The notes under the pieces were generated by a model. The model was not told the DNA's origin. It saw nothing but the letters and a program-made list of their open reading frames with translations, and did not search any database. Both the position numbers and the translations under genes were made by a program. DNA of 53,954 bases from Isoetes engelmannii (Eukaryota; Streptophyta; Lycopodiopsida; Isoetales; Isoetaceae): the NCBI GenBank assembly GCA_011763485.2, contig JAANSK020274823.1:1-53954 (forward strand), given 5' to 3'. Below are positions 43,984 to 51,862 of the stretch, piece by piece (the first letter of the stretch is position 1; every line of letters begins with the position of its first letter).

Positions 43984-44772
43984 ATGCAACACACCCTCGG
44001 CAGCTACCCCGGTCTTCGGTTCGTCGATGCGATGCGTCGGGCGATGGCCGACTCGGACCTGGCCAATGTTCGGCATGTGCAGCTCTGCCCGCAGAATCAT
44101 GGCGCCCTCGATGGCCAGATCGACGAGCTGAAGGCGATCGCGCCGCAGACCCAGTATCGGCTGCACGCCAACGTCAGGATCGAGGGTCACGAACGTATGT
44201 TCGATGCGTCGAGCACCGGCCCGGCGGCAGATGGCTACTTCCGGGGGCTGGCCGCGATGAGCCACCGCCTCGGCGCGTCCGTCTACACGCTGCACGCAGG
44301 TGACCGGCTGGGCCGTCCCTTGAGCCATCTGGCCGATCGAATCCGCTGGATGGAGGATGTCTTCGGCCACACGGTGGGCGTCGAGGGGCACTATCCGGCG
44401 CTCGGCAACCGCTACTGGCTATCGAGTTGGGAGGAGTACCGCTGGCTGCTGGAATCCAACCTGGACTACGCGCTGGACCTGAGCCACCTGCACATCGTGG
44501 CGACCCGGAGCCACCGGGTTGAGCGCACCCTGACCCGTGAGCTGCTGGCATCGCCCCGCTGCGTCGAGTGCCATCTGTCGCTCAACGACGGCTACTCGGA
44601 TCTGCACGCCAAGATGGAAGGAACCCCGGACATCTGGTGGGCCGAACTGCTCGGTTCGCTGAATCCGGCGGCCGAGACGTTCTATGAAGGCAACGAGGTC
44701 CGCGGTGAGTCCGCCATGCAGCGCGTCCGCGAGAAGATGGCCCGCAAGGTGAAGCTCACTGTGATCGACTGA
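43984..44772 (+). CDS. TIM-barrel protein (xylose-isomerase-like/AP-endonuclease 2 superfamily), 262 aa
   Basis: The sequence has the strand-loop pattern of the family: VRHVQLCPQNHGAL, YRLHANVRIEG, SVYTLHAGDRLG (histidine at the third strand), GVEGHYPALG, YALDLSHLHIV, ECHLSLNDG and YEGNEV near the end, giving several H, D and E residues at strand ends that could bind divalent metal. Known relatives are sugar-phosphate isomerases, endonuclease IV and pyridoxal-independent enzymes. The substrate here is not known. It heads a short operon with the next two genes. Confidence 0.65.
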   Translation: MQHTLGSYPGLRFVDAMRRAMADSDLANVRHVQLCPQNHGALDGQIDELKAIAPQTQYRLHANVRIEGHERMFDASSTGPAADGYFRGLAAMSHRLGASVYTLHAGDRLGRPLSHLADRIRWMEDVFGHTVGVEGHYPALGNRYWLSSWEEYRWLLESNLDYALDLSHLHIVATRSHRVERTLTRELLASPRCVECHLSLNDGYSDLHAKMEGTPDIWWAELLGSLNPAAETFYEGNEVRGESAMQRVREKMARKVKLTVID

Positions 44773-44781
44773 GGAGGTCCC

Positions 44782-45045
44782 ATGTCGAAGGTCAACACGC
44801 TGCGCATCGGCGACACCGAATACGAACTGACCCGGGAATACCGGGAGGGCGCTCTGGCAGCCCGGAACCGGGTTCCCTGGACCTGCAATCCCTATCGCTC
44901 CCTCTCGGAAGCGGCGACCCGGTGGGAGCAGGGTCATAGCCACGAGACCGAGGGGTTCCACCGGCCCAACGGGCTCGATGTGATCTCTGCCCCGCGTACC
45001 GGCGCCTACTTCCATGCCGCGGAGCCGATCCATGCGGCTCCCTGA
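44782..45045 (+). CDS. hypothetical protein, 87 aa
   Basis: GAGGAGG precedes the ATG nine bases after the previous stop. The product is β/turn-rich with many tyrosine and arginine residues (YELTREYREGALAARNRVPWTCNPYRSLSEAATRWEQGHSHETEG). No family is recognised. Confidence 0.6.
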   Translation: MSKVNTLRIGDTEYELTREYREGALAARNRVPWTCNPYRSLSEAATRWEQGHSHETEGFHRPNGLDVISAPRTGAYFHAAEPIHAAP

Positions 45046-45069
45046 GTCAGACGGAATCTGGGGGCACGC

Positions 45070-45543
45070 ATGGACCCGGTGACCCGGAGGGCCAAGAACC
45101 TGCTGGATGCGACCTTGCTGCAGGACGCCGTTCCCCTCGATCTGAACGTGATCGCCGCGCACCTGGGCGTTTTCCTTGCGCCGCTGCCCGAGACGCACCG
45201 GCAGTTCAGTGGCGCCTACGTCGCCACGCCTGGGCGGACACCCACGATCTACTTCAACCCGGACGACAGCACCAACCGTCAGCGGTTCTCGATGGCCCAC
45301 AGCATCGGCCATCACGTTCTCGGGCACGGCACTGACCTTCGCGACCCTGTGGCGAATTACGGGCTCGAATCCTGGAATCTGATCGAGTCGGAGGCCAATC
45401 GCTTCGCCATCGAGCTGCTGCTTCCCCGATCGCCTTTGCGGGTGCTGTTCGACAGCGGGTACACCATCTCCCAGCTATCCGAGGTTTTCCGGGCATCCGA
45501 AGTGGCGGTTTACGATCAGATCAGGGCAACGCTTCGCGGTTAG
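45070..45543 (+). CDS. ImmA/IrrE-type metallopeptidase-like protein with altered active site, 157 aa
   Basis: The gene has a weak ribosome site (GGGGGC). The fold pattern of the ImmA/IrrE peptidases is present: an N-terminal α segment, GRTPTIYFNPDD, RFSMAHSIGHHVLGHG (about 72-87) and the third-ligand helix ESEANRFAIELLLP (about 104-117). In active members the motif is HExxH; here H77 and H81 remain, but residue 78 is serine instead of the catalytic glutamate. It probably cannot cleave peptides and may instead act as a metal-binding regulator or decoy. Such proteins usually control repressors in mobile elements. Confidence 0.75.
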   Translation: MDPVTRRAKNLLDATLLQDAVPLDLNVIAAHLGVFLAPLPETHRQFSGAYVATPGRTPTIYFNPDDSTNRQRFSMAHSIGHHVLGHGTDLRDPVANYGLESWNLIESEANRFAIELLLPRSPLRVLFDSGYTISQLSEVFRASEVAVYDQIRATLRG

Positions 45544-45559
45544 AGATGAGTGCTTCTAG

Positions 45560-45613
45560 TTGCTTTTTGCATTGGCAAAATATACAATAAAAGCCTGTCA
45601 ACAAGCAGGAGGC
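45560..45613 (+). promoter_or_regulatory. shared promoter/leader, copy 18
   Basis: TTGCTT (45560-45565), 17-bp spacer with GCATTGGCAAAATA, TACAAT (45583-45588), 7 bp, variant box TGTCAACAA (45596-45604), then CAGGAGG. Confidence 0.85.
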
Positions 45614-45618
45614 ACCCG

Positions 45619-46146
45619 ATGAAGATGAACCTCAATCTCGAACCCGGCATCAAGGCCTGGCTCAACAACACCATCGCCGATCAGGCACGCGAAGAGAACT
45701 TCGTCTGGATCAGCAAGGGCTACGGCACCAGCAGTCTCCCAGCGCTTCCCGGCGCCAGCGCAGAGGCGATCTGCGATGCGGCCTACAGCCTCGCGATCTC
45801 GATCAGCCGCCTGGCCGGCGAGCGGATTGCTGCCGAAATCTGCCGAACGATCCCCGAGCGGGTTCGCGTCGAGACCTACGAGGTCGAAACCGAGTACGAC
45901 GACGAAGGCGGCTGCGACTTCTCGACCAGCGCGCGGCTTCACGTCATGCGGGATGGCGAGTGGGAGCCGCTCGACGGCCAGTGGGATGAAGCCCATCCGG
46001 GTGTCGAGGAAATGGTCGGCCAGTGGGCGCACAACTGGGCCAACCTGATCGGCAAGGCCTGCGTGGACCTCGACAACGAGATCGACTTCGAGCCGACCGA
46101 TGAAACGGGCCAGCCCCGTCCGGTCGCCGCGCTGGTGTCCGAATGA
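45619..46146 (+). CDS. hypothetical protein, 175 aa
   Basis: Strong CAGGAGG. The product is acidic with a helical core (IKAWLNNTIADQAREEN, YSLAISISRLAGERIAAEIC) and a β stretch (RVETYEVETEYDDEGGCDF). No family is recognised. It heads the operon to about 48641 and overlaps the next start by ATGA. Confidence 0.65.
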   Translation: MKMNLNLEPGIKAWLNNTIADQAREENFVWISKGYGTSSLPALPGASAEAICDAAYSLAISISRLAGERIAAEICRTIPERVRVETYEVETEYDDEGGCDFSTSARLHVMRDGEWEPLDGQWDEAHPGVEEMVGQWAHNWANLIGKACVDLDNEIDFEPTDETGQPRPVAALVSE

Positions 46147-46592
46147 GCGCCCTGGCCGCGGTTCTGTCCGCAATCGCCCAGCTCCCCGCGTCGGATCTTC
46201 CGGATGTGATCGCGAAGGCGCGTGAGCTGAGGGCCGCGTCCTGGCTGGAGCGCCTTCGCGAGCTGGTGCGGCAGCCCGTGTCCTGCTCCCTGGAACAGAA
46301 CTACGAGTCTGACGACAGCGGTGGGATGTTCGGGGTCTGGTCCGGGAGCTTCGAAGGGCCGGATGGCCTGGAGTTCGATGACCGGAACCTTGAAGAAGGG
46401 GGCGATCTACACGAGGACGAGGCGGCGATGATCGCCATCTTCGGTGAAGACCCGGAAGAGGCGGGCAGCTCTCACTGGGAGGCGAAGTCCGAGTTTCTGG
46501 ATCTCCTCAAGGCCTATGCGGACTACATGGCCAATGGGGACTCGTCTTTCGAGATCGACATCACGCCGATGGGTGCTGAAACCCCGGCCTGA
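46143..46592 (+). CDS. hypothetical protein, 149 aa
   Basis: It overlaps the preceding gene by four bases. A helical N-terminus (LAAVLSAIAQLPASDLPDVIAKARELRAA) precedes an acidic, aromatic β part (GGMFGVWSGSFEGPDGLEFDD). No family is recognised. The ending SSFEIDITPMG recalls small host-interaction proteins, without certainty. Confidence 0.6.
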   Translation: MSALAAVLSAIAQLPASDLPDVIAKARELRAASWLERLRELVRQPVSCSLEQNYESDDSGGMFGVWSGSFEGPDGLEFDDRNLEEGGDLHEDEAAMIAIFGEDPEEAGSSHWEAKSEFLDLLKAYADYMANGDSSFEIDITPMGAETPA

Positions 46593-46655
46593 TCCCAGTT
46601 TGCACCTGGAGGCGGCGGTCGCTGCTGCCGCCCCTCCATTCGCCAGGAGACACCC

Positions 46656-47051
46656 ATGACCCACCAACTCCCCGAGCACCAGAAGCTGACATCAAGCCGA
46701 AAGGCGCTGACCGAGATGCTGTCGGTTCCCGTCGAGGTCGTTCGGCATGTCGAGTACGAACTCGACGACCAGGGCGGCAGCCACGCCCTCACCGGCCAGC
46801 AGTTGACCGTCCTGGGTGGGCCGAATACGGGCCGGAGCCTGATCGTCTGGGATCGAACGACCGATGTGGCGTGGTTTGCCGATGAGGAGAAGGCCCTGAT
46901 CGCGGCGGTGATCGGCTGCTCGGCCGACAACGTGTGCGAGCCGAGCCTGGGACCGAAGTTCGTCACGGCGCTCTACCAGCTCCGGTTCGGCCTGAGTCTG
47001 TCGGGCCTGTTCGGTCCCCATCGGATCAATCCCTGCGGCGCCGCGGCGTAG
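46656..47051 (+). CDS. hypothetical protein, 131 aa
   Basis: CAGGAG precedes the ATG. The middle (HALTGQQLTVLGGPNTGRSLIVWDRTTDVAWFADEEKALIAAVIGCSADN) is a mixed α/β region. The C-terminus is hydrophobic and glycine-rich (YQLRFGLSLSGLFGPHR). No family is recognised. Confidence 0.6.
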   Translation: MTHQLPEHQKLTSSRKALTEMLSVPVEVVRHVEYELDDQGGSHALTGQQLTVLGGPNTGRSLIVWDRTTDVAWFADEEKALIAAVIGCSADNVCEPSLGPKFVTALYQLRFGLSLSGLFGPHRINPCGAAA

Positions 47052-47058
47052 GAGGGGC

Positions 47059-47748
47059 ATGGACGCTCAGGAAATGGCGGTGCTAATGCGCCAGGCGGAG
47101 ACCTATGTCGAAGCGAACCTGCCCGCGTTGGTCAGGGATGTCCTCACCCTCCAGGACGCCGGAGTGCTGGATGGCGGGCCGCTGAGGGTCTTGCGGACGA
47201 TGGTCGATTTCTCCGGTTCATCCGCCCTCTCGCTCGCCGAATCGATGGTGAAGGTCGCGTCACTTCGGAAGCTGCACGCGCTGTTCGATGTCCCGCCTGC
47301 GTCCGAGTCCACGATGGCGGCCCGGTTGCGGGCGGCTGCCGACCGGCGTCTCGGGGGAGCTGCGAACACCAGGACGGAACAGGACGAACGCGACGGCGCC
47401 CTGATGCGCGAAGCCGCCGATGCCCTGGATCATCGAAGCCGGTTGATGGCCCTCACACCCAGGTCGAACCCGGCATCGCCGCTCAGAACGACCGATCCGA
47501 TGGAGCAGCGCGTCGAGCAGGCCCTGGTGGATCAGGGGATCGACTATCTGACCGATCGGGGAGGCGAGAATCCCGCGGATCTCGACTTCCTGCTGCCGGA
47601 GCTGGGGCTGCACATCGAGGTCAAGCGCATGCACTCCCCCCGCATCGCCGACCAGATGGCTCGGGCCGAGAACGTCATCGTCGCGCAAGGTGAAATGGCC
47701 GTGAATGTCCTGGCCCATCTGATCCGAACAGGACAGTGCGTCGGGTAG
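47059..47748 (+). CDS. PD-(D/E)XK-like nuclease candidate, 229 aa
   Basis: GGAGGGGC precedes the ATG. The first 150 residues are helical. The C-terminal part has VEQALVDQGIDYLTDRGGENPADLDFLLPELGLHIEVKRMHSPR, where DLDFLL ... HIEVKR is the D-x(10-12)-ExK core of PD-(D/E)XK nucleases, and then a helix-strand (RAENVIVAQGEMAVNVLAHLI). Specificity is unknown. Confidence 0.65.
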   Translation: MDAQEMAVLMRQAETYVEANLPALVRDVLTLQDAGVLDGGPLRVLRTMVDFSGSSALSLAESMVKVASLRKLHALFDVPPASESTMAARLRAAADRRLGGAANTRTEQDERDGALMREAADALDHRSRLMALTPRSNPASPLRTTDPMEQRVEQALVDQGIDYLTDRGGENPADLDFLLPELGLHIEVKRMHSPRIADQMARAENVIVAQGEMAVNVLAHLIRTGQCVG

Positions 47749-47807
47749 GATGAATGGTAGGAAACCAAGACCTTTCGCCTCGTCCCCTTGCGAGTCATCA
47801 CATACAG

Positions 47808-48641
47808 ATGCGTCATTTGAAGCTGCTTCGATCTCTCGTTGCCATCATCCCGCTTCTTGCGGGTTGCTCGCCAACGGTCGATAGCACAGACGATCGATCA
47901 TTCCAGCGCTCGCTGCAGAAAATGAGCGATGGACTCGATGAAGAGCAGCGCAGGAAGCTGCACGATGCAATTTGGGTCCTCGAGAGGGACAGCTCGTCCA
48001 TCGTTCCGGGGATCGCGAAATCGAAAGAGCAGGTCGTAACCGTGCTGCGCGATCGTCTTGATGGGCTCACCGCCGAGGAAGTAATCCGGAAGGGCGAGCC
48101 GCTCCTCAAGGCGCATTTCGATAACCTTCGTGCCGAGCTGAAAGACCTTCAAGAAAAGAAGGCAACCTACGAAGCTAAAGTTGCACAGGAGCAGGGTTTG
48201 CTGGCGTTGTTCACCTTTCGCAATCCAACAAGGGTTAGGAAGGGGCGCTACGAGACAATCCTTAGGGTCGAGGCGCACAACGGCACGCCTTACGCTGTTT
48301 CGTTGTTCGACGCCTCAGCGACCTTAGTCGTGCCTGGTCGAGACGTGGCCTTGAGTAGCATCGCTGTCAAACATGAATTTCTTGGCGGCCTCCAGCCTGG
48401 CGAATCTCAAAGGGTTGAGATCAAGGTCTTCGACTCGACGTGGGATCGGGACGATCTGCCAACAAACACCGAGATCGATCTCAAGCTGAAGTCTGTTGAC
48501 GCATTTCCAGCCGCAGGGGCTGAAAGGCTCGTCATTGATGGGCGAGTTTTCGACGCCGATTGGAGCGGGGTTGGGCTGGAAGAGTCGCGGATCAAGCAGA
48601 TTGCTGAGGCGCTTGGTCAGACAACCAGCTCTAGTCCATGA
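47808..48641 (+). CDS. DUF6694-like lipoprotein, 277 aa
   Basis: The start at 47808 gives a signal peptide (LKLLRSLVAIIPLLAGC) with lipobox LAGC. It is followed by SPTVDSTDDRSFQRSLQKMSDGLDEEQRRKLHDAI, similar to DUF6694 lipoproteins ('id.ss.esf..Sl.k....L....r..f..a'). A long coiled-coil-like stretch (LRAELKDLQEKKATYEAKVAQEQ) precedes a β-rich C-terminal domain. Its codons are visibly less GC-rich than its neighbours, so it is likely a later arrival. It would sit in the envelope. Confidence 0.7.
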   Translation: MRHLKLLRSLVAIIPLLAGCSPTVDSTDDRSFQRSLQKMSDGLDEEQRRKLHDAIWVLERDSSSIVPGIAKSKEQVVTVLRDRLDGLTAEEVIRKGEPLLKAHFDNLRAELKDLQEKKATYEAKVAQEQGLLALFTFRNPTRVRKGRYETILRVEAHNGTPYAVSLFDASATLVVPGRDVALSSIAVKHEFLGGLQPGESQRVEIKVFDSTWDRDDLPTNTEIDLKLKSVDAFPAAGAERLVIDGRVFDADWSGVGLEESRIKQIAEALGQTTSSSP

Positions 48642-48730
48642 CCCGGGCTGTCACGATTACTGCGTGAATGCCTCCCGCGTCATCTGGTGATCAACGCCCC
48701 TGATTCATTCTGCCGGATCTGACACAGGGA

Positions 48731-48783
48731 TTGCGGTCTCTATTGGCAAAAGATACAATAGAAGCCGGTCAACAATCTGTGAG
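48731..48783 (+). promoter_or_regulatory. shared promoter/leader, copy 19
   Basis: TTGCGG (48731-48736), 17-bp spacer with CTATTGGCAAAAGA, TACAAT (48754-48759), 7 bp, GGTCAACAA (48767-48775), then GAGG. Confidence 0.85.
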
Positions 48784-48789
48784 GTGCTC

Positions 48790-48954
48790 ATGTTCGGCAT
48801 TGCGTCTCTGGAGCCGGCCACCGACGGCCAGCTCTTGCCGGGTTCCCACTCCCGCGCATCTTTCTCCTTCGATCGGCCGGGGATGGCCCTCGATCAAGGC
48901 TCTGATTCCTCTCGTTTTTTCTCCTGCCTCCCTGTGATCGGGGTGTCAGCATGA
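48790..48954 (+). CDS. small protein at operon head, 54 aa
   Basis: The frame begins behind a shared promoter (GTGAGG ribosome site) and ends overlapping the next ATG (ATGA). The product is serine- and glycine-rich with no clear fold (SHSRASFSFDRPGMALDQG). Position and coupling support expression; it could be a leader peptide. Confidence 0.5.
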   Translation: MFGIASLEPATDGQLLPGSHSRASFSFDRPGMALDQGSDSSRFFSCLPVIGVSA

Positions 48955-49232
48955 GTCCGGTCTCCCTGCACGACCCCGAGGTCTACAGCACCGCGCTCAA
49001 GATGCTGTTGACGCTGGGGTGCAGCGGCTACCTGATGACGGGTACCCTAACCCTGATGATGGGTCACTTCTTTGGGTTGCTGACCCTCCCGCTGACGACC
49101 GCGTTGTTGTCCTTGACTGTTTGGTGGATGGTCATTCCGGTCCTGCCGTGCGTGGTCCTGCACGGGCTTGCCGTTCGACGGGTGCGGCATCTCTATCTCG
49201 CGCGGCTTCGCGGCCAGCGCATCGCTAACTGA
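48951..49232 (+). CDS. small membrane protein, 93 aa
   Basis: Two hydrophobic segments, about 17-45 (LKMLLTLGCSGYLMTGTLTLMMGHFFGLLTL) and 51-72 (LLSLTVWWMVIPVLPCVVLHGL), predict two membrane helices with a basic cytoplasmic tail. It is coupled to the small gene upstream. Confidence 0.6.
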   Translation: MSPVSLHDPEVYSTALKMLLTLGCSGYLMTGTLTLMMGHFFGLLTLPLTTALLSLTVWWMVIPVLPCVVLHGLAVRRVRHLYLARLRGQRIAN

Positions 49233-49242
49233 GGGGGGAAAG

Positions 49243-50577
49243 ATGAACGAAACCCTGCGTTCTCTGCTGCCCGAGTTCGGCTTGACCGGCGATCGCTTCT
49301 CGCCGGATGGTGCGTGGCTGCCGCCGGAAGCAGCGCCGCCGAGCATCCTTTCCAACGTGATCCGGGCGAAGCTCCATCAACTGGAGCTGACCGCCAAGGA
49401 AACCATCGAAAGTGACGATGAATCACCCGAGTGGCGCCGAAGTGCCGAGGACGCGCTGGCCATGGCGTGCCACTGGATGTTCGACGGATTCACCAAGGTC
49501 CTGCGACGAGGGAGCGAAACCCGATCGATGCGGGGGGTGAAATCGATGGAGCGGATCGTGCCGCTGGTCGATCTGCCGCGCTTCCGTGACGCTTTCGGCT
49601 TTACCCAGGGGGCCACCTTCCAGCAGGACTGCGCCTACCTGTCCCAGAACATGCACAAGGTCTGGGATCGCATGGACCGGTTCGCTTCCGAGTTCATGGT
49701 GATGTTCGCCGACTTCGACAGGGCCATCGTCACGGGAAATGTTGTCCACAGCGGCTGGCGTGATGCGATGGACGCGCCGGTGACAACGATCCGTCGGCTG
49801 CCCTACCGGATCTGGAAGCCGGAGCAGATCCGCCTGGAGTGTCTCGGGGGGATTCCAAGCTCTGGCCAGAGCGCACCAGCCGTCACCGCCACCATCCTGA
49901 AGCCGGCGCCCTCAGTGGAGACCCCGAAACCAGCGGTAGACCCGGTTCAGGAGAAGCTCGATGAGCTGAGCCGCCAGGTCGAAGATCTGCAGGCCCAGCT
50001 GCAACGGGAGCGGGAAGAGGGGGTCGCGTCGCAGTTCCGGGATCTGGTCAAGTCGCTGCGCGGCCGTATCCACTACCTCGAATCCCGTCCAGAACCCGAA
50101 TCCCGGCCGGAGCAAACGCCAGAGGCCCTGCCTTCGAGCTGGGAGGCGATGCCGGTGTTCGCGGCGAACCGTCTGGGCGGCCGTGTGGTGATCACCCGCC
50201 GCGCGTACCGGGCCATCAAGACCAGCGTCTTCCGCAACATTCCGTTCGTCTACGAGGTTCTTCTGATGCTGGCCGAGGACTACGTTCCGATGCGGCGAGG
50301 GGAGGAAGGTGCTCGCGAGCGATTCGAACGCAGCTGCCGGATGCTCCGGGTCACGGTCAGCAACACCGGTGAAGCCGTGGATGCCCATCGAACAACCGAG
50401 GCCTACCGGGTGAACCACCTGGGGAAACGGCTGCCGCTCGACATGCACGTCAGAGGCAACAGCCATCGCGACCCCCGCGAAGGGTTCCGGCTGTATTTCA
50501 ACTACTGCGCGGAGGACGACGAAGGCGTAGTGGTCGTCGGCCATCTCCCGTCCCACCTGGACAGCACGCTCTCATGA
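49243..50577 (+). CDS. large hypothetical protein with coiled coil, 444 aa
   Basis: The start has AACTGAGGGGGGAAAG upstream. The N-terminal half is helical (LHQLELTAKETIESD, LAMACHWMFDGFTKVLRRG). Residues about 245-290 (PVQEKLDELSRQVEDLQAQLQREREEG) form a coiled coil. The C-terminal third contains RVVITRRAYRAIKTSVFRNIPFVYEVLLMLAEDYVPM ..., suggesting a DNA- or protein-binding domain. I recognise no family. It may be a scaffold or toxin-immunity-like protein, but this is speculation. Confidence 0.65.
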   Translation: MNETLRSLLPEFGLTGDRFSPDGAWLPPEAAPPSILSNVIRAKLHQLELTAKETIESDDESPEWRRSAEDALAMACHWMFDGFTKVLRRGSETRSMRGVKSMERIVPLVDLPRFRDAFGFTQGATFQQDCAYLSQNMHKVWDRMDRFASEFMVMFADFDRAIVTGNVVHSGWRDAMDAPVTTIRRLPYRIWKPEQIRLECLGGIPSSGQSAPAVTATILKPAPSVETPKPAVDPVQEKLDELSRQVEDLQAQLQREREEGVASQFRDLVKSLRGRIHYLESRPEPESRPEQTPEALPSSWEAMPVFAANRLGGRVVITRRAYRAIKTSVFRNIPFVYEVLLMLAEDYVPMRRGEEGARERFERSCRMLRVTVSNTGEAVDAHRTTEAYRVNHLGKRLPLDMHVRGNSHRDPREGFRLYFNYCAEDDEGVVVVGHLPSHLDSTLS

Positions 50578-51383
50578 CACAGCCAACGCTGAATCTGGCC
50601 CTGCTGCCGGTGCAGGACCCCCTAAGCCTGATCGTGATGAACGATCGCGAGGCCACCTGCGAGGCCAGGGATTTGATGTGCGGCCCGGACAAGTACATCT
50701 GGAGCGCCAGCATTTTCTCGCTGACGCTTCATTACCGGACGCTGACCGCGCGAGTTCGTCCGCTGCTGACCAACAAGGCCCTGGCGCAAGTCAAAGGCCT
50801 GTTCGACAACGGGCTGAAGGGGGTCGATTACGAGACGCTCAAACCCGCGTCGCTGGAGGAAGCCGCGGCGATGGGCAACTGGATTGCCGCCGAGCGCATC
50901 AAAGCGATCGTGATCGAGGTCGCCGAGGACTATGAGGAGAGCATCAGCGGGCCGGCCGATTACGATCCCAACGATGCTGGGGACATTCAGGCAATCCGAG
51001 CGGACCTCGTGCTGCGCGTGGTGGACGCACTGGATGCCATTGATCGCTACCTGGCGAAGCACCTCCGGCGGACCTACCCGCAAGTACGGCGGAACTCGAC
51101 CCTGATGATGACGGCGGCGACCATGGGGGTCATGTTGATGTCCGAGGAGCTGGACCAGCAGGTTGTGCTCAATTCATCGGTGAGGCCAGCCATCAGCGAC
51201 GCATCCGTCGCGGCGCACCGCAGCTGGGTGCGAGAGCTCCTGAATCACCTCACCGACCCGGAGATCACCGAAGCGCGTTCAGCGCCGCCGGCAGCGGTGT
51301 CCTTGCCGATCCAGACGGCTGCCCGGGCGGTGCTGGGGACAACGGACAATGACTCGCCCTTCCCCCGATCGCTGACAAGTTGA
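50574..51383 (+). CDS. hypothetical protein, 269 aa
   Basis: It overlaps the preceding stop by ATGA. It is mainly helical (HYRTLTARVRPLLTNKALAQVKGLFDNGLKG, VLRVVDALDAIDRYLAKHLRRTYP), with a β start. Together with the gene before, it may form one functional pair. No family is recognised. Its last bases overlap the next promoter. Confidence 0.6.
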   Translation: MTQPTLNLALLPVQDPLSLIVMNDREATCEARDLMCGPDKYIWSASIFSLTLHYRTLTARVRPLLTNKALAQVKGLFDNGLKGVDYETLKPASLEEAAAMGNWIAAERIKAIVIEVAEDYEESISGPADYDPNDAGDIQAIRADLVLRVVDALDAIDRYLAKHLRRTYPQVRRNSTLMMTAATMGVMLMSEELDQQVVLNSSVRPAISDASVAAHRSWVRELLNHLTDPEITEARSAPPAAVSLPIQTAARAVLGTTDNDSPFPRSLTS

Positions 51384-51433
51384 ATTCAAGGTTGGCAAAA
51401 AGTACAATAGTGACAGGTCAGCAAGCAGGAGGT
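51380..51433 (+). promoter_or_regulatory. shared promoter/leader, copy 20 (variant)
   Basis: TTGAAT (51380-51385), 17-bp spacer with GGTTGGCAAAAAG, TACAAT (51403-51408), 7 bp, variant box GGTCAGCAA (51416-51424), then CAGGAGG. The -35 overlaps the previous stop codon. Confidence 0.8.
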
Positions 51434-51436
51434 CCC

Positions 51437-51862
51437 ATGTCCAACCCGTCGCTTTCACCGCATCCGTTCGATCGTCTCAATGCGATCGCGGATCGACTTC
51501 AGCCCGCGCAAGATCGGTTGCGGCGCGCCTGGGCGGCCTATGTGGCCGTGACCTCCGGCGCCGGCGAGGCGTACAGCAAGCTGGCGCTCGTGGTGGCTTC
51601 GGTGAACGCCGAAATCGCGGCCGTCTCCGACGAGATCGCCGAGATCACTGGGAACGCGCCCCAGAATATCCGCACCTACGCCCCGACCGTCCGCAATGGC
51701 GTGGTCCTGGACCCGATGCGGGTCTGGTTCGACGACAACTACCCCGCTGACTTCATCCGGGCGGTTGCGACCTACCGCTCCTTTAATCCCCAGTTCTGGG
51801 TGTCCCGCGGCTGGAGGGGCTTCAAGGCCTCGACGCCGCTGGCGATCGCGGCCGCAGGGTGA
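51437..51862 (+). CDS. hypothetical protein, 141 aa
   Basis: Strong AGGAGG. A helical N-terminal two-thirds (FDRLNAIADRLQPAQDRLRRAW, LALVVASVNAEIAAVSDEIAEIT) precedes a basic aromatic tail. No family is recognised. It heads the operon 51437-53757. Confidence 0.65.
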   Translation: MSNPSLSPHPFDRLNAIADRLQPAQDRLRRAWAAYVAVTSGAGEAYSKLALVVASVNAEIAAVSDEIAEITGNAPQNIRTYAPTVRNGVVLDPMRVWFDDNYPADFIRAVATYRSFNPQFWVSRGWRGFKASTPLAIAAAG

